NCBI RefSeq assembly: GCF_004403395.1
Contig: NZ_SOGN01000035.1
Span: forward strand, 248,001 to 312,000
DNA: 64,000 bases
Direction of reading: 5' to 3'
Source of the DNA: Cryobacterium cheniae
GTDB taxonomy: Bacteria; Actinomycetota; Actinomycetes; Actinomycetales; Microbacteriaceae
Positions within the stretch are counted from its first letter, which is position 1. Each line of letters opens with the position of its first letter. Positions 16,674 through 23,681 of the stretch are shown piece by piece. The notes beneath the pieces are model-generated. The model ran no database searches and had not been told where the DNA came from. It worked only from the letters and a program-made list of their open reading frames with translations. Position numbers and translations under genes: made by a program.

Positions 16674-18956
16674 ATGAGCAGCGTTGACGACATCAACGAG
16701 GACACGATCGAGGTCGGCAAGCCCAGGGAGTGGGCGGCGGGAGTGCCCGGCGTCACCCATGCGATGGGGCCGGCCTTCCGGCAGATGGGTGTGCCCCGCA
16801 GCCTGAAGGCACTGACCGCGATGAACCAGCGGGACGGCTTCGACTGCATGAGTTGTGCCTGGCCAGATCCCGAGCATCGCAAGACGTTCGAGCTCTGCGA
16901 GAACGGCGCCAAGGCGGTGGTTTGGGAGGCGACCCCGATCACGGTTCCCACGGAATTCTGGGCCGAGAACCCGATCAGCGAGCTGCTCACGAAGTCGGAG
17001 TACTGGCTCGGTATGCAGGGCCGCCTCGTGCAGCCGGTGCACAAGCCTGCCGGATCCGCGCACTACCGGCCGATCACCTGGGACGACGCGTTCAAGCTGA
17101 TCGGCGACACCCTCCGCGGGCTGGACTCGCCCGACCAGGCGGCGTTCTACACGAGCGGCCGCGCCTCCAACGAGGCTGCCTTCCTCTACCAGCTGTTCGT
17201 GCGGGCCTTCGGCACGAACAACCTGCCCGACTGCTCGAACATGTGCCACGAGTCGACCAGCCACGCGATGGCGGAGACCGTCGGGATCGGCAAGAGCACC
17301 ATCACCTACGCCGACTTCGCCCGGGCGGACCTGATCATCATCATGGGTCAGAACCCCGGCAGCAACCATCCCCGGATGCTCACGGCGCTGGAAGAGGCGA
17401 AGGCGGCCGGCGCCGCCATCGTCGCCGTCAACCCGCTCCCGGAAGCCGGGCTGATGCGCTACAAGAACCCGCAGAAGGTGCGGGGCGTCGTCGGTGCCGG
17501 CACCGTGATCGCCGACCAGTACCTGCAGATCCGGCTCGGCGGCGACATGGCGCTCATGCAGGCCGTCTCCCGGCGGGTTCTCGACGCCGAGGCCGCCCGG
17601 CCCGGAACCATCCTCGACCACGATTTCCTGCGGAAGAACTGTGTCGGGCTCGAGGAGCTGCGCACCCACCTCGCCCGGCTTGACGACGACGCCGTTTTGG
17701 CGGCCACGGGGCTGCGCGCCGCCGAGATCGACGAGCTGGCCGCCCGCTACCTGCGGGCAGAGAAGGTCATCATCACCTGGGCGATGGGGATCACCCAGCA
17801 CAAGAAAGCCGTGCCGACCATCCGGGAGATCATCAACCTGCTCCTGCTGCGCGGCAACATCGGCAAGCCCGGCGCGGGCGCGTGCCCGATCCGCGGGCAC
17901 AGCAATGTACAGGGCGACCGCACGATGGGCATCTGGGAGAAAATGCCACCGGCGTTCCTGGATGCCCTCGAACGGGAATTCGGGTTCGACCCGCCCCGCG
18001 CTCCCGGCCTGGACAGCGTGGGCTCCATTCGCGCCATGCAGGACGGCCGGGTCAAGGTCTGGATCGCCCTGGGCGGCAACCTGGTCGGCGCCATCTCCGA
18101 CACCGCCGTCGCCGAGGCCGCGATCCAGAAGACGGCGCTGAGCATGCAGATCTCGACCAAACTGAACCGGTCCCACGCCGTGGTCGGTGAGCAGGCGCTC
18201 ATCCTGCCCACCCTGGGCCGCACCGAGATCGACTGGCAGGCCACCGGCCCGCAGTTCGTGTCGGTGGAGGACACGGTGTCCGCCGTGCACTCCTCCACCG
18301 GCCTGCTCGAACCGGTGTCGGAGCAGCTGCTCTCCGAGGTGGCGATCGTGTCGCGCCTCGCCCGGGCCACGCTCGACGGCACCCCCTCGATCGGCTGGGC
18401 CGATTTCGAGAACGACTACGACATCATCCGTGACCACATCGCGCATGTCATTCCGGGCTTCGCCGACTACAACCAGCGGATCCGCCAGCAGGAGGGTTTC
18501 TACCTCCCCCATCCGCCGCGGGACCTGCGCACCTTCCCGACCCCGAGCGGCAAGGCCCTGCTCACGGTCAACGAACTGGAGCCGCTCGAACGCCCGCCGG
18601 GGCGCCTGCTCCTGCAGACGCTGCGCTCGCACGACCAGTTCAACACCACGATCTACAGCCCCAACGACCGCTACCGAGGGATCAAGAACGGCCGCAAAGT
18701 CATCTTCGTCAACCCGGAGGACATCGTGGAGCTGGGCCTGATCAGCGGCATGCTCGTCGATGTGCACAGCGAATTCAGCGACCACGTCGACCGCGTGCTG
18801 CGACGGTTCCGGCTCGTCGCCTACCCGAGCGCACGCGGCTGCGCCGCCGCCTACTTCCCCGAAGCCAACGTGCTGGTGCCCCTGGACTCCACGGCGGAGC
18901 ACAGCAACACCCCCGCCTCGAAGTCGGTGCTGGTGCGGCTGGAACCCTCGCGCTGA
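16674..18956 (+). CDS. FdhF/YdeP-family molybdopterin oxidoreductase
   Basis: 760 residues, typical for this formate-dehydrogenase-like family. The N-terminus has a Cys group CMSC (58, 61) with a further Cys75, suggesting an Fe-S site. The molybdopterin core follows (SNMCHESTSHAM, ADLIIIMGQNPGSNHPRM, RGHSNVQGDRTMGI), then a molydopterin-dinucleotide-binding C-terminal domain (LRSHDQFNTTIYSPNDRYRG). YdeP of E. coli is linked to acid resistance; substrates are generally unknown. No Fe-S or cytochrome partner subunits or FdhD are adjacent. Homology begins at ATG 16674; the best Shine-Dalgarno (GAAGGA) is about 15 nt upstream, an unusual spacing. The gene is divergent from the DarT-like gene. Confidence 0.9.
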   Translation: MSSVDDINEDTIEVGKPREWAAGVPGVTHAMGPAFRQMGVPRSLKALTAMNQRDGFDCMSCAWPDPEHRKTFELCENGAKAVVWEATPITVPTEFWAENPISELLTKSEYWLGMQGRLVQPVHKPAGSAHYRPITWDDAFKLIGDTLRGLDSPDQAAFYTSGRASNEAAFLYQLFVRAFGTNNLPDCSNMCHESTSHAMAETVGIGKSTITYADFARADLIIIMGQNPGSNHPRMLTALEEAKAAGAAIVAVNPLPEAGLMRYKNPQKVRGVVGAGTVIADQYLQIRLGGDMALMQAVSRRVLDAEAARPGTILDHDFLRKNCVGLEELRTHLARLDDDAVLAATGLRAAEIDELAARYLRAEKVIITWAMGITQHKKAVPTIREIINLLLLRGNIGKPGAGACPIRGHSNVQGDRTMGIWEKMPPAFLDALEREFGFDPPRAPGLDSVGSIRAMQDGRVKVWIALGGNLVGAISDTAVAEAAIQKTALSMQISTKLNRSHAVVGEQALILPTLGRTEIDWQATGPQFVSVEDTVSAVHSSTGLLEPVSEQLLSEVAIVSRLARATLDGTPSIGWADFENDYDIIRDHIAHVIPGFADYNQRIRQQEGFYLPHPPRDLRTFPTPSGKALLTVNELEPLERPPGRLLLQTLRSHDQFNTTIYSPNDRYRGIKNGRKVIFVNPEDIVELGLISGMLVDVHSEFSDHVDRVLRRFRLVAYPSARGCAAAYFPEANVLVPLDSTAEHSNTPASKSVLVRLEPSR

Positions 18957-18999
18957 CCGGAACACGCCCACCAGGACGTGCCCACCAGGACGTGCACAG

Positions 19000-19026
19000 G
19001 GCGCCCGATCCGCTGGACCGGGCGCC
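19000..19026. terminator. Hairpin between convergent fdhF-like and fmdA genes
   Basis: GGCGCCCG (19000-19007), an 11-nt loop, CGGGCGCC (19019-19026). It sits in the convergent gap, preceded by short GGACGTGCCCACCA direct repeats. No T-tract follows, as is common for actinobacterial terminators. Confidence 0.5.
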
Positions 19027-19076
19027 GTGTGCTCGAGGCTGGGCGGGGTGCCGTGCGCTGTGCCGCTAACTCAGCC

Positions 19077-20333
19077 TCACTTGTTGTTCGACCTGGGGGC
19101 TCCGATGCCCGGGTCGATCTGGTGCGGCCCGGCGGCGGAGGGGCGAACGTCGAAGTCGAAGATGGCCGTGGGGATGTAGACGGTGGAGCAGGAGTTCGGG
19201 ATGTCCACCACCCCTGACAGCCGACCTTCGATCGGTGCGGCTCCGAGGATGATGTAGGCCTGCTCCGGGCTGTAACCGAACTTCACCAGGTAGTCGATCG
19301 CGTGCAGGCAGGCCCGCTGGTAGGACAGGTGCGAGTCCAGGTAGCGCTGCTCCCCGTCGAGGGTCACCGAGGTGCCCGAGAACGCCAGCCACTCGCTGTA
19401 CCGAGGGTCCACGTTGCCGGGCATGAAGATCGCGTTCTCACTCACACCGTAGGTGTCCATGCCGCCCTTGAGGAGGTCCACCCGCAGGTCGATGAACCCG
19501 CCCATCTCGATGGCGCCGCAGAAGGTGATCTCGCCGTCACCCTGGGAGAAGTGCAGGTCCCCGAGGGACAGGTTCGCTCCGTCGACGAACACCGGGTAGA
19601 AGATGCGGGTGCCCTTGGACATGTTCTTGATGTCCTGGTTGCCGCCGTTCTCGCGGGGCGGTGCGGTGCGGGCGGCCTCGCCGGCCACCCGGTCGAACTC
19701 GGACGCGGCGAGGCTGCCGAGCACCGCGAACTGGGGTTCGGGCGGCAGCGCCAGCGGCGGAACCCGGTTCGGGTTCGTCTTGATCAGGTCACCCTCGCGC
19801 TTGTTCCACTTCGCGAGCAGCGCCGCCGACGGGGCCGTGCCCATCAGACCGGGGTGGATCAGACCGGTGAAGGACACGCCGGGCACGTGGCGGGAGGTCG
19901 CGATCTGGCCGGTGAAGTCCCAGATGGCCTTGTAGGCATCCGGGAACTGGTCGACCAGGAAGCCGCCGCCGTTGTTCTTGGCGAAGATCCCGGTGTAGCC
20001 CCAGCCCTGGCCGGCGAGTGGGCCGGAATCCTCCTGCGGAATGGGACCGACGTCGAGGATGTCGACGATCAGCAGGTCGCCCGGCCGGGCACCCGTGACG
20101 GCGAAGGGACCACTGAGTTTGTGCACCGTCATCAGTGGGGCGTTCAGGATGTCGTCGGCCGAGTCGTCATTGACGATCGCACCATCGAACCACTCCCGGC
20201 AGTCGACCCGGAACGATTCGCCCGGCTTCACCGTGGCCACCGGGGGGATCTCGGGGTGCCATCGGTTGTGGCCGACGAGCTCCTGGTCCTCGAACTTCTT
20301 GCTGGAATCGAGGGGGAATATTTTCTTGGGCAT
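19077..20333 (-). CDS. fmdA: Formamidase/acetamidase
   Basis: 418 residues, the expected length for FmdA/AmdA. The signature stretches are HNRWHPEIPP near the N-terminus, DGAIVNDDSADDI, GDLLIVDILDVG, PGVSFTGLIHPGLMGTAPS, FVDGANLSLGDLHFSQGDGE and the C-terminal DIPNSCSTVYIPTAIFDFD. It hydrolyses formamide (and related short amides) to formate and ammonia, so it supplies nitrogen. It is the last gene of an amiS-fmdB-fmdA operon: 35 nt after fmdB, which in turn follows amiS by 18 nt. The first FdhF-like gene next door could in principle use formate, but nothing in the sequence proves this. Confidence 0.95.
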   Translation of the reverse strand: MPKKIFPLDSSKKFEDQELVGHNRWHPEIPPVATVKPGESFRVDCREWFDGAIVNDDSADDILNAPLMTVHKLSGPFAVTGARPGDLLIVDILDVGPIPQEDSGPLAGQGWGYTGIFAKNNGGGFLVDQFPDAYKAIWDFTGQIATSRHVPGVSFTGLIHPGLMGTAPSAALLAKWNKREGDLIKTNPNRVPPLALPPEPQFAVLGSLAASEFDRVAGEAARTAPPRENGGNQDIKNMSKGTRIFYPVFVDGANLSLGDLHFSQGDGEITFCGAIEMGGFIDLRVDLLKGGMDTYGVSENAIFMPGNVDPRYSEWLAFSGTSVTLDGEQRYLDSHLSYQRACLHAIDYLVKFGYSPEQAYIILGAAPIEGRLSGVVDIPNSCSTVYIPTAIFDFDVRPSAAGPHQIDPGIGAPRSNNK

Positions 20334-20368
20334 GTCGTCTCCTGTACCTGGTCGGGCCGGACCGATTG

Positions 20369-20659
20369 CTAGGGCCGCGGCAGTTTCTGATGGAGCGGGT
20401 TGGACGTGTAGTGCTGGGTCTTGCCCGTGCGCACCCCGGGCTTCGTCGAATCGACGACGGTCGGTTCGTGCGCGCTGCGGGTGGCCGCGTCGATCAGCTG
20501 GAACGCCGACGAACCCGTCCGCGAGACATGAGGGGCGGTGACGCGCCGCCGGGCGTCACCCTGACAGGTCGGGCAGGCCGTGACATCCGGGGCCGTGCCC
20601 ATCGGAAGGATCAGCTCGAAGTCCGGGCAGTCTGCGCAACGGAACTCGTAGATGGGCAT
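20369..20659 (-). CDS. fmdB: FmdB-family zinc-ribbon protein
   Basis: 96 residues. MPIYEFRCADCPDFELILPMG opens the protein, with CADC and a second pair CPTC making the zinc ribbon typical of FmdB. FmdB was first described as a regulator of formamidase expression in Methylophilus; most homologues are uncharacterised. The C-terminal half (RTGSSAFQLID...KTQHYTSNPLHQKLPRP) is disordered-looking. Its place between the amide channel and the formamidase fits a helper or regulatory role. Confidence 0.92.
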   Translation of the reverse strand: MPIYEFRCADCPDFELILPMGTAPDVTACPTCQGDARRRVTAPHVSRTGSSAFQLIDAATRSAHEPTVVDSTKPGVRTGKTQHYTSNPLHQKLPRP

Positions 20660-20677
20660 GGAGTCTGTTTTCCCTTC

Positions 20678-21313
20678 TCAGGCGGGCCTGGTCGACGCCG
20701 CGGGTTCGGTCGTCGTCTGCGAGGAAACGGCGGCGTGCCCGAGCACCCACGCCACGCCCAGGGAGATCGCGCCGGCGAGCGCCACGATCAGCGCGTAGCC
20801 GGCGGTGGTCTCGTATCCGCCCAGCAGCAGCAGGAACGCGGGGATCGTTCCGGTCATGTGGCTGATGAAGATGGTGAACCAGCCGGTGGTGCGGGTCAGG
20901 GACTCCTTGCCGAGGCCCAGCACGAGGAAGAAGAGGAACCAGAGCACGGCCCAGATGAGCCAGATGACGCCGAAGACGGGGTCGTCCACCAGGGTGAACT
21001 GAATAACGCCGATGACCGTGGCGCAGAAGACCACGAACAGCGAGAACCAGCCGAGGCCTTCCCCGCTGATGCCCGTGAACTGCAGAATCGCCACATAGAG
21101 GTAGGTGAAACCGAACAGGTAGAGGCCCGCCGCCCCGAAGATGGTGGACTGGTCACCGTCGGCTCCCAGGATGATCAGCGTCGGAAAGATGACCTGCATC
21201 CCGCCGACGAAGAAGTTGAGGATTCCGGCCGACTTGCCCGGAATCGCCCCCACCAGCATCAGGCCGTTGATGAAGAGCACGGCCCCCACGTACAGCAAAC
21301 CCACTGCGCCCAT
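20678..21313 (-). CDS. amiS: AmiS/UreI-family amide or urea channel
   Basis: 211 residues with six or seven membrane helices and family motifs GLLYVGAVLFINGLMLVG, NFFVGGMQVIFPT and FAATYLYV-like FGFTYLYVAILQF. AmiS and UreI are hexameric membrane proteins passing short amides or urea. As first gene of the amiS-fmdB-fmdA operon it should import formamide or acetamide for FmdA. GGGAG lies 7 nt before the ATG and is part of a perfect leader hairpin. A near-consensus promoter lies about 80-110 nt upstream. Confidence 0.93.
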   Translation of the reverse strand: MGAVGLLYVGAVLFINGLMLVGAIPGKSAGILNFFVGGMQVIFPTLIILGADGDQSTIFGAAGLYLFGFTYLYVAILQFTGISGEGLGWFSLFVVFCATVIGVIQFTLVDDPVFGVIWLIWAVLWFLFFLVLGLGKESLTRTTGWFTIFISHMTGTIPAFLLLLGGYETTAGYALIVALAGAISLGVAWVLGHAAVSSQTTTEPAASTRPA

Positions 21314-21320
21314 CAGAGAA

Positions 21321-21336
21321 CTCCCGTGCTCGGGAG
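21321..21336 (-). promoter_or_regulatory. Leader hairpin containing the amiS ribosome-binding site
   Basis: On the coding strand CTCCCG-AGCA-CGGGAG forms a 6-bp perfect stem with a 4-nt loop. The 3' arm contains GGGAG, the amiS Shine-Dalgarno, 7 nt before ATG 21313. Folding would mask it. This suggests translational control but could be coincidental in GC-rich DNA. Confidence 0.45.
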
Positions 21337-21395
21337 CAGCCGCGAAGACGTTTCACAACCGCTCGGTTGGCGGAGAACGCGCTTGAACACTGGGC

Positions 21396-21424
21396 ACGCT
21401 AGACCGGGCCCCCGGGGGTGTCAA
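21396..21424 (-). promoter_or_regulatory. Sigma-70-type promoter of the amiS-fmdB-fmdA operon
   Basis: On the minus strand TTGACA (21424-21419), a 17-nt spacer and TAGCGT (21401-21396). The -35 is consensus and the spacing ideal. Transcription would start near 21389, giving a leader of about 75 nt. The spacer is a CCCCCGGGGGCCCGG run with dyad symmetry. An inverted repeat GTGAA-AG-TTCAC lies further upstream near 21459-21470 and could be an operator. Confidence 0.7.
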
Positions 21425-21585
21425 CGGCAGTCGGCGCGGAATCGTCCGGTCCGAGGGCCGTGAAAGTTCACGCTTGGAGTTGCCAATGTCCCTAGACATC
21501 TGTGGCGGGTCTGCCTAAACTTCAGATAGCGACTGCCCTTCTCTGGGCTGGGGAAATCGTCTTCAGAATCGATACTGAACTTCAC

Positions 21586-21696
21586 ATGAACTTCGACGAC
21601 CGACTGCTGCCGAGACCCACCTGCGCTTCCTGCTACGTCCCGATGGCGCCGGTCCCGGGCGGCTGGTGGTGCGATCGCTGCCAGGAATTCGCCTGA
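21586..21696 (+). CDS. Possible 36-residue zinc-ribbon microprotein
   Basis: ATG 21586 opens MNFDDRLLPRPTCASCYVP, ending with WWCDRCQEFA. Two CxxC pairs (CASC and CDRC) 15 residues apart are a credible zinc knuckle, and the WWCDRC ending is typical of short zinc-ribbon proteins. No strong Shine-Dalgarno is visible, and the ORF is small, so the call rests on the cysteine pattern. It lies alone between the amiS promoter and mscR. Confidence 0.45.
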   Translation: MNFDDRLLPRPTCASCYVPMAPVPGGWWCDRCQEFA

Positions 21697-21730
21697 CCGA
21701 TCGCGCGTCTTCGCCTCCCCGGGGATGGCG

Positions 21731-21746
21731 CAAAATCTCCGTCGAA
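21731..21746 (+). repeat. Solo arm of the long hairpin near 23.6 kb
   Basis: CAAAATCTCCGTCGAA is identical over 16 nt to 23637-23652, the right arm of the long palindrome downstream. No matching opposite arm is seen here, so this may be a remnant half-element. Confidence 0.6.
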
Positions 21747-21834
21747 GTGGTCACCCAGGGCGGGGGGCGGGGCGGTTGGGTAGTGTGGACGGGTTCCATC
21801 ACCGCCTGCCCGGGCACCAACCCAGAGGAGTCCC

Positions 21835-22929
21835 ATGTCGATCACCGTTAAAGGCGTCATCGCTCGATCGAAGGGCGCGCCGGTGGAGCTCGTCGACATC
21901 GTCATCCCCGAACCCGGTGCGGGCGAGGTCATCGTCGACATCGAGACCTGCGGCGTCTGCCACACCGACGTGCACTACCGCGACGGCGGCATCAACGACG
22001 AGTTCCCGTTCCTGCTCGGCCACGAGGCCGCCGGCCGGGTCAGCGTCGTCGGCGCGGGCGTCACGCACGTCGCCGTCGGCGACTTCGTCGTGCTGAACTG
22101 GCGCGCCGTCTGCGGTGACTGCCGCGCCTGCAAGCGTGCCGAGCCCTGGTACTGCTTCAATACCTTCAACGCCGCCCAGAAGATGACTCTGACCGACGGC
22201 ACCGAGCTCAGCCCGGCCCTCGGCATCGGCGCCTTCGCCGAGAAGACCCTCGTGCATGAGAAGCAGTGCACCAGGGTCGACCCCGCCGCCGACCCCGCGG
22301 TCGTCGGACTCCTCGGCTGCGGCATCATGGCCGGCATCGGCGCCGCGATGAACACGGGCAACGTGACCCGGGGCGACTCGGTCGCCGTGATCGGATGCGG
22401 CGGCGTCGGCAACGCGGCGATCGTCGGGGCCCGGCTCGCCGGGGCATCCGTCATCGTCGCGATCGACCGCGACCAGAAGAAGCTCGCCACCGCCCGGACC
22501 CTCGGCGCCACGCACACCATCGACTCGGCCGGACTCGATGAGGACGGCGTGGTTTCGGCCGTGCAGGGGCTGACCGGCGGCTTCGGCGCGGATGTCGTGA
22601 TCGACGCCGTCGGGCGTCCCGAGACGTGGCGGCAGGCGTTCTACGCCCGCGATCTGGCCGGCACCGTCGTCCTGGTGGGCGTGCCGACCCCCGAGATGAT
22701 GCTGGAGATCCCGCTGCTCGACGTGTTCGGCCGGGGCGGCGCCCTGAAATCGTCCTGGTACGGCGATTGCCTGCCCGAGCGCGACTTCCCGATGCTGACC
22801 GACCTCTACCTGCAGGGCCGCCTGCCGCTGGACGAATTCGTCAGCGAGCGCATCGGCATCGGCCACATCGAGGAGGCCTTCGCGAAGATGGCCCGCGGCG
22901 ACGTGCTGCGCTCCGTGGTCGTGCTCTAG
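21835..22929 (+). CDS. mscR: S-(hydroxymethyl)mycothiol dehydrogenase (formaldehyde detoxification)
   Basis: 364 residues, zinc-dependent medium-chain dehydrogenase. Catalytic zinc ligands include Cys39 (TCGVCHTD) and His63 (LGHEAAG); structural zinc cysteines are 93, 96, 99 and 107 ([15 protein letters not shown]). The NAD-binding motif is GCGGVGN. The sequence pattern matches the actinobacterial mycothiol-dependent formaldehyde dehydrogenase/nitrosothiol reductase. It oxidises the spontaneous formaldehyde-mycothiol adduct to S-formylmycothiol and can reduce S-nitrosomycothiol. AGAGGAG lies 5-6 nt before the ATG. The stop overlaps the next gene by one base. Confidence 0.94.
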   Translation: MSITVKGVIARSKGAPVELVDIVIPEPGAGEVIVDIETCGVCHTDVHYRDGGINDEFPFLLGHEAAGRVSVVGAGVTHVAVGDFVVLNWRAVCGDCRACKRAEPWYCFNTFNAAQKMTLTDGTELSPALGIGAFAEKTLVHEKQCTRVDPAADPAVVGLLGCGIMAGIGAAMNTGNVTRGDSVAVIGCGGVGNAAIVGARLAGASVIVAIDRDQKKLATARTLGATHTIDSAGLDEDGVVSAVQGLTGGFGADVVIDAVGRPETWRQAFYARDLAGTVVLVGVPTPEMMLEIPLLDVFGRGGALKSSWYGDCLPERDFPMLTDLYLQGRLPLDEFVSERIGIGHIEEAFAKMARGDVLRSVVVL

Positions 22930-23558
22930 TGGCGGCCCGCATCGAACACCTCGTCACCTCGGGCAGTTTCAGCCTCGACGGCGGCACCTGGGACGTGGAC
23001 AACAACGTCTGGATCGTCGGCGACGACGATGAGTGCGTCGTGATCGACGCCGCCCACGATGCCGACGCCATCCTCGCGGCGGTCGGCGACCGCAGGCTGG
23101 TCGGCATCCTCTGCACGCACGCGCACGACGACCACATCGGCGCCGTCGCCGGGGTGCAGGCCAAGCGCACCGCGCCGACCTACCTGCACCCGGACGACAT
23201 GGTGCTGTGGGATCGGGTCTACCCGGATGCCCCGCCGAGCCGCCCGCTCGAGAACGGCCAGCACATCCAGGTGGCCGGCATCGATCTCGAGGTGCTGCAC
23301 ACCCCGGGGCACTCCCCCGGCGCCGTCTGCTTCTACGCACCCGCGCTCGGCACCGTTTTCAGCGGCGACACCCTGTTCCACGGCGGCCCCGGCGCGACCG
23401 GCCGGTCGTTCAGCGACTTCCCGACGATCATCGCGTCGATCACGGACACCCTGCTGACGCTCCCGGCGAGCACCGTCGTGCTCACCGGCCACGGCGAGTC
23501 GACGACAATCGGCGCCGAGGCCGAGCACGTCGACGAGTGGATCGCCCGCGGCCACTAG
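22929..23558 (+). CDS. Metallo-beta-lactamase-fold hydrolase coupled to mscR
   Basis: 209 residues from GTG 22929, whose G is the last base of the mscR stop (TAGTG). Glyoxalase II-like metal motifs: HAHDDHIG (His64, His66, Asp68, His69), HTPGHSPG (His128), GDTLF (Asp147) and a late TGHGE histidine. In mycobacteria and relatives an MBL-fold hydrolase sits directly after mscR, which suggests it hydrolyses S-formylmycothiol to formate and mycothiol. That activity is inferred from context. A long hairpin follows the stop. Confidence 0.9.
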   Translation: MAARIEHLVTSGSFSLDGGTWDVDNNVWIVGDDDECVVIDAAHDADAILAAVGDRRLVGILCTHAHDDHIGAVAGVQAKRTAPTYLHPDDMVLWDRVYPDAPPSRPLENGQHIQVAGIDLEVLHTPGHSPGAVCFYAPALGTVFSGDTLFHGGPGATGRSFSDFPTIIASITDTLLTLPASTVVLTGHGESTTIGAEAEHVDEWIARGH

Positions 23559-23577
23559 GACTCACCTCGTCCGAACG

Positions 23578-23654
23578 AATTCGACGGAGATTCTGCTCTA
23601 AGCAGCCCGTTTGGGCTCAAGAACGGGTGTTTGACCCAAAATCTCCGTCGAATT
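23578..23654. repeat. Long nested palindrome A (possible bidirectional terminator)
   Basis: Outer arms AATTCGACGGAGATT (23578-23592) and AATCTCCGTCGAATT (23640-23654) match perfectly over 15 bp. An inner stem CCCGTT (23606-23611) / AACGGG (23622-23627) sits inside the loop. It lies between convergent genes, fitting a terminator role, but the length and nested form match three other elements in this window. Confidence 0.75.
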
Positions 23655-23681
23655 GGTTCAGCGCCGGGGGCACGCGGCGGG

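Noticed and set aside
16458-18971. 837-residue minus-strand frame opposite the FdhF-like gene
   Set aside because: The plus strand has strong molybdoenzyme homology; the antisense frame has no motif and typical shadow composition.
21425-21500. GlnR/nitrogen-control box upstream of amiS
   Set aside because: A GAAAC-like half-site was seen, but the paired GTNAC element at the right distance was not; not reported as a feature.
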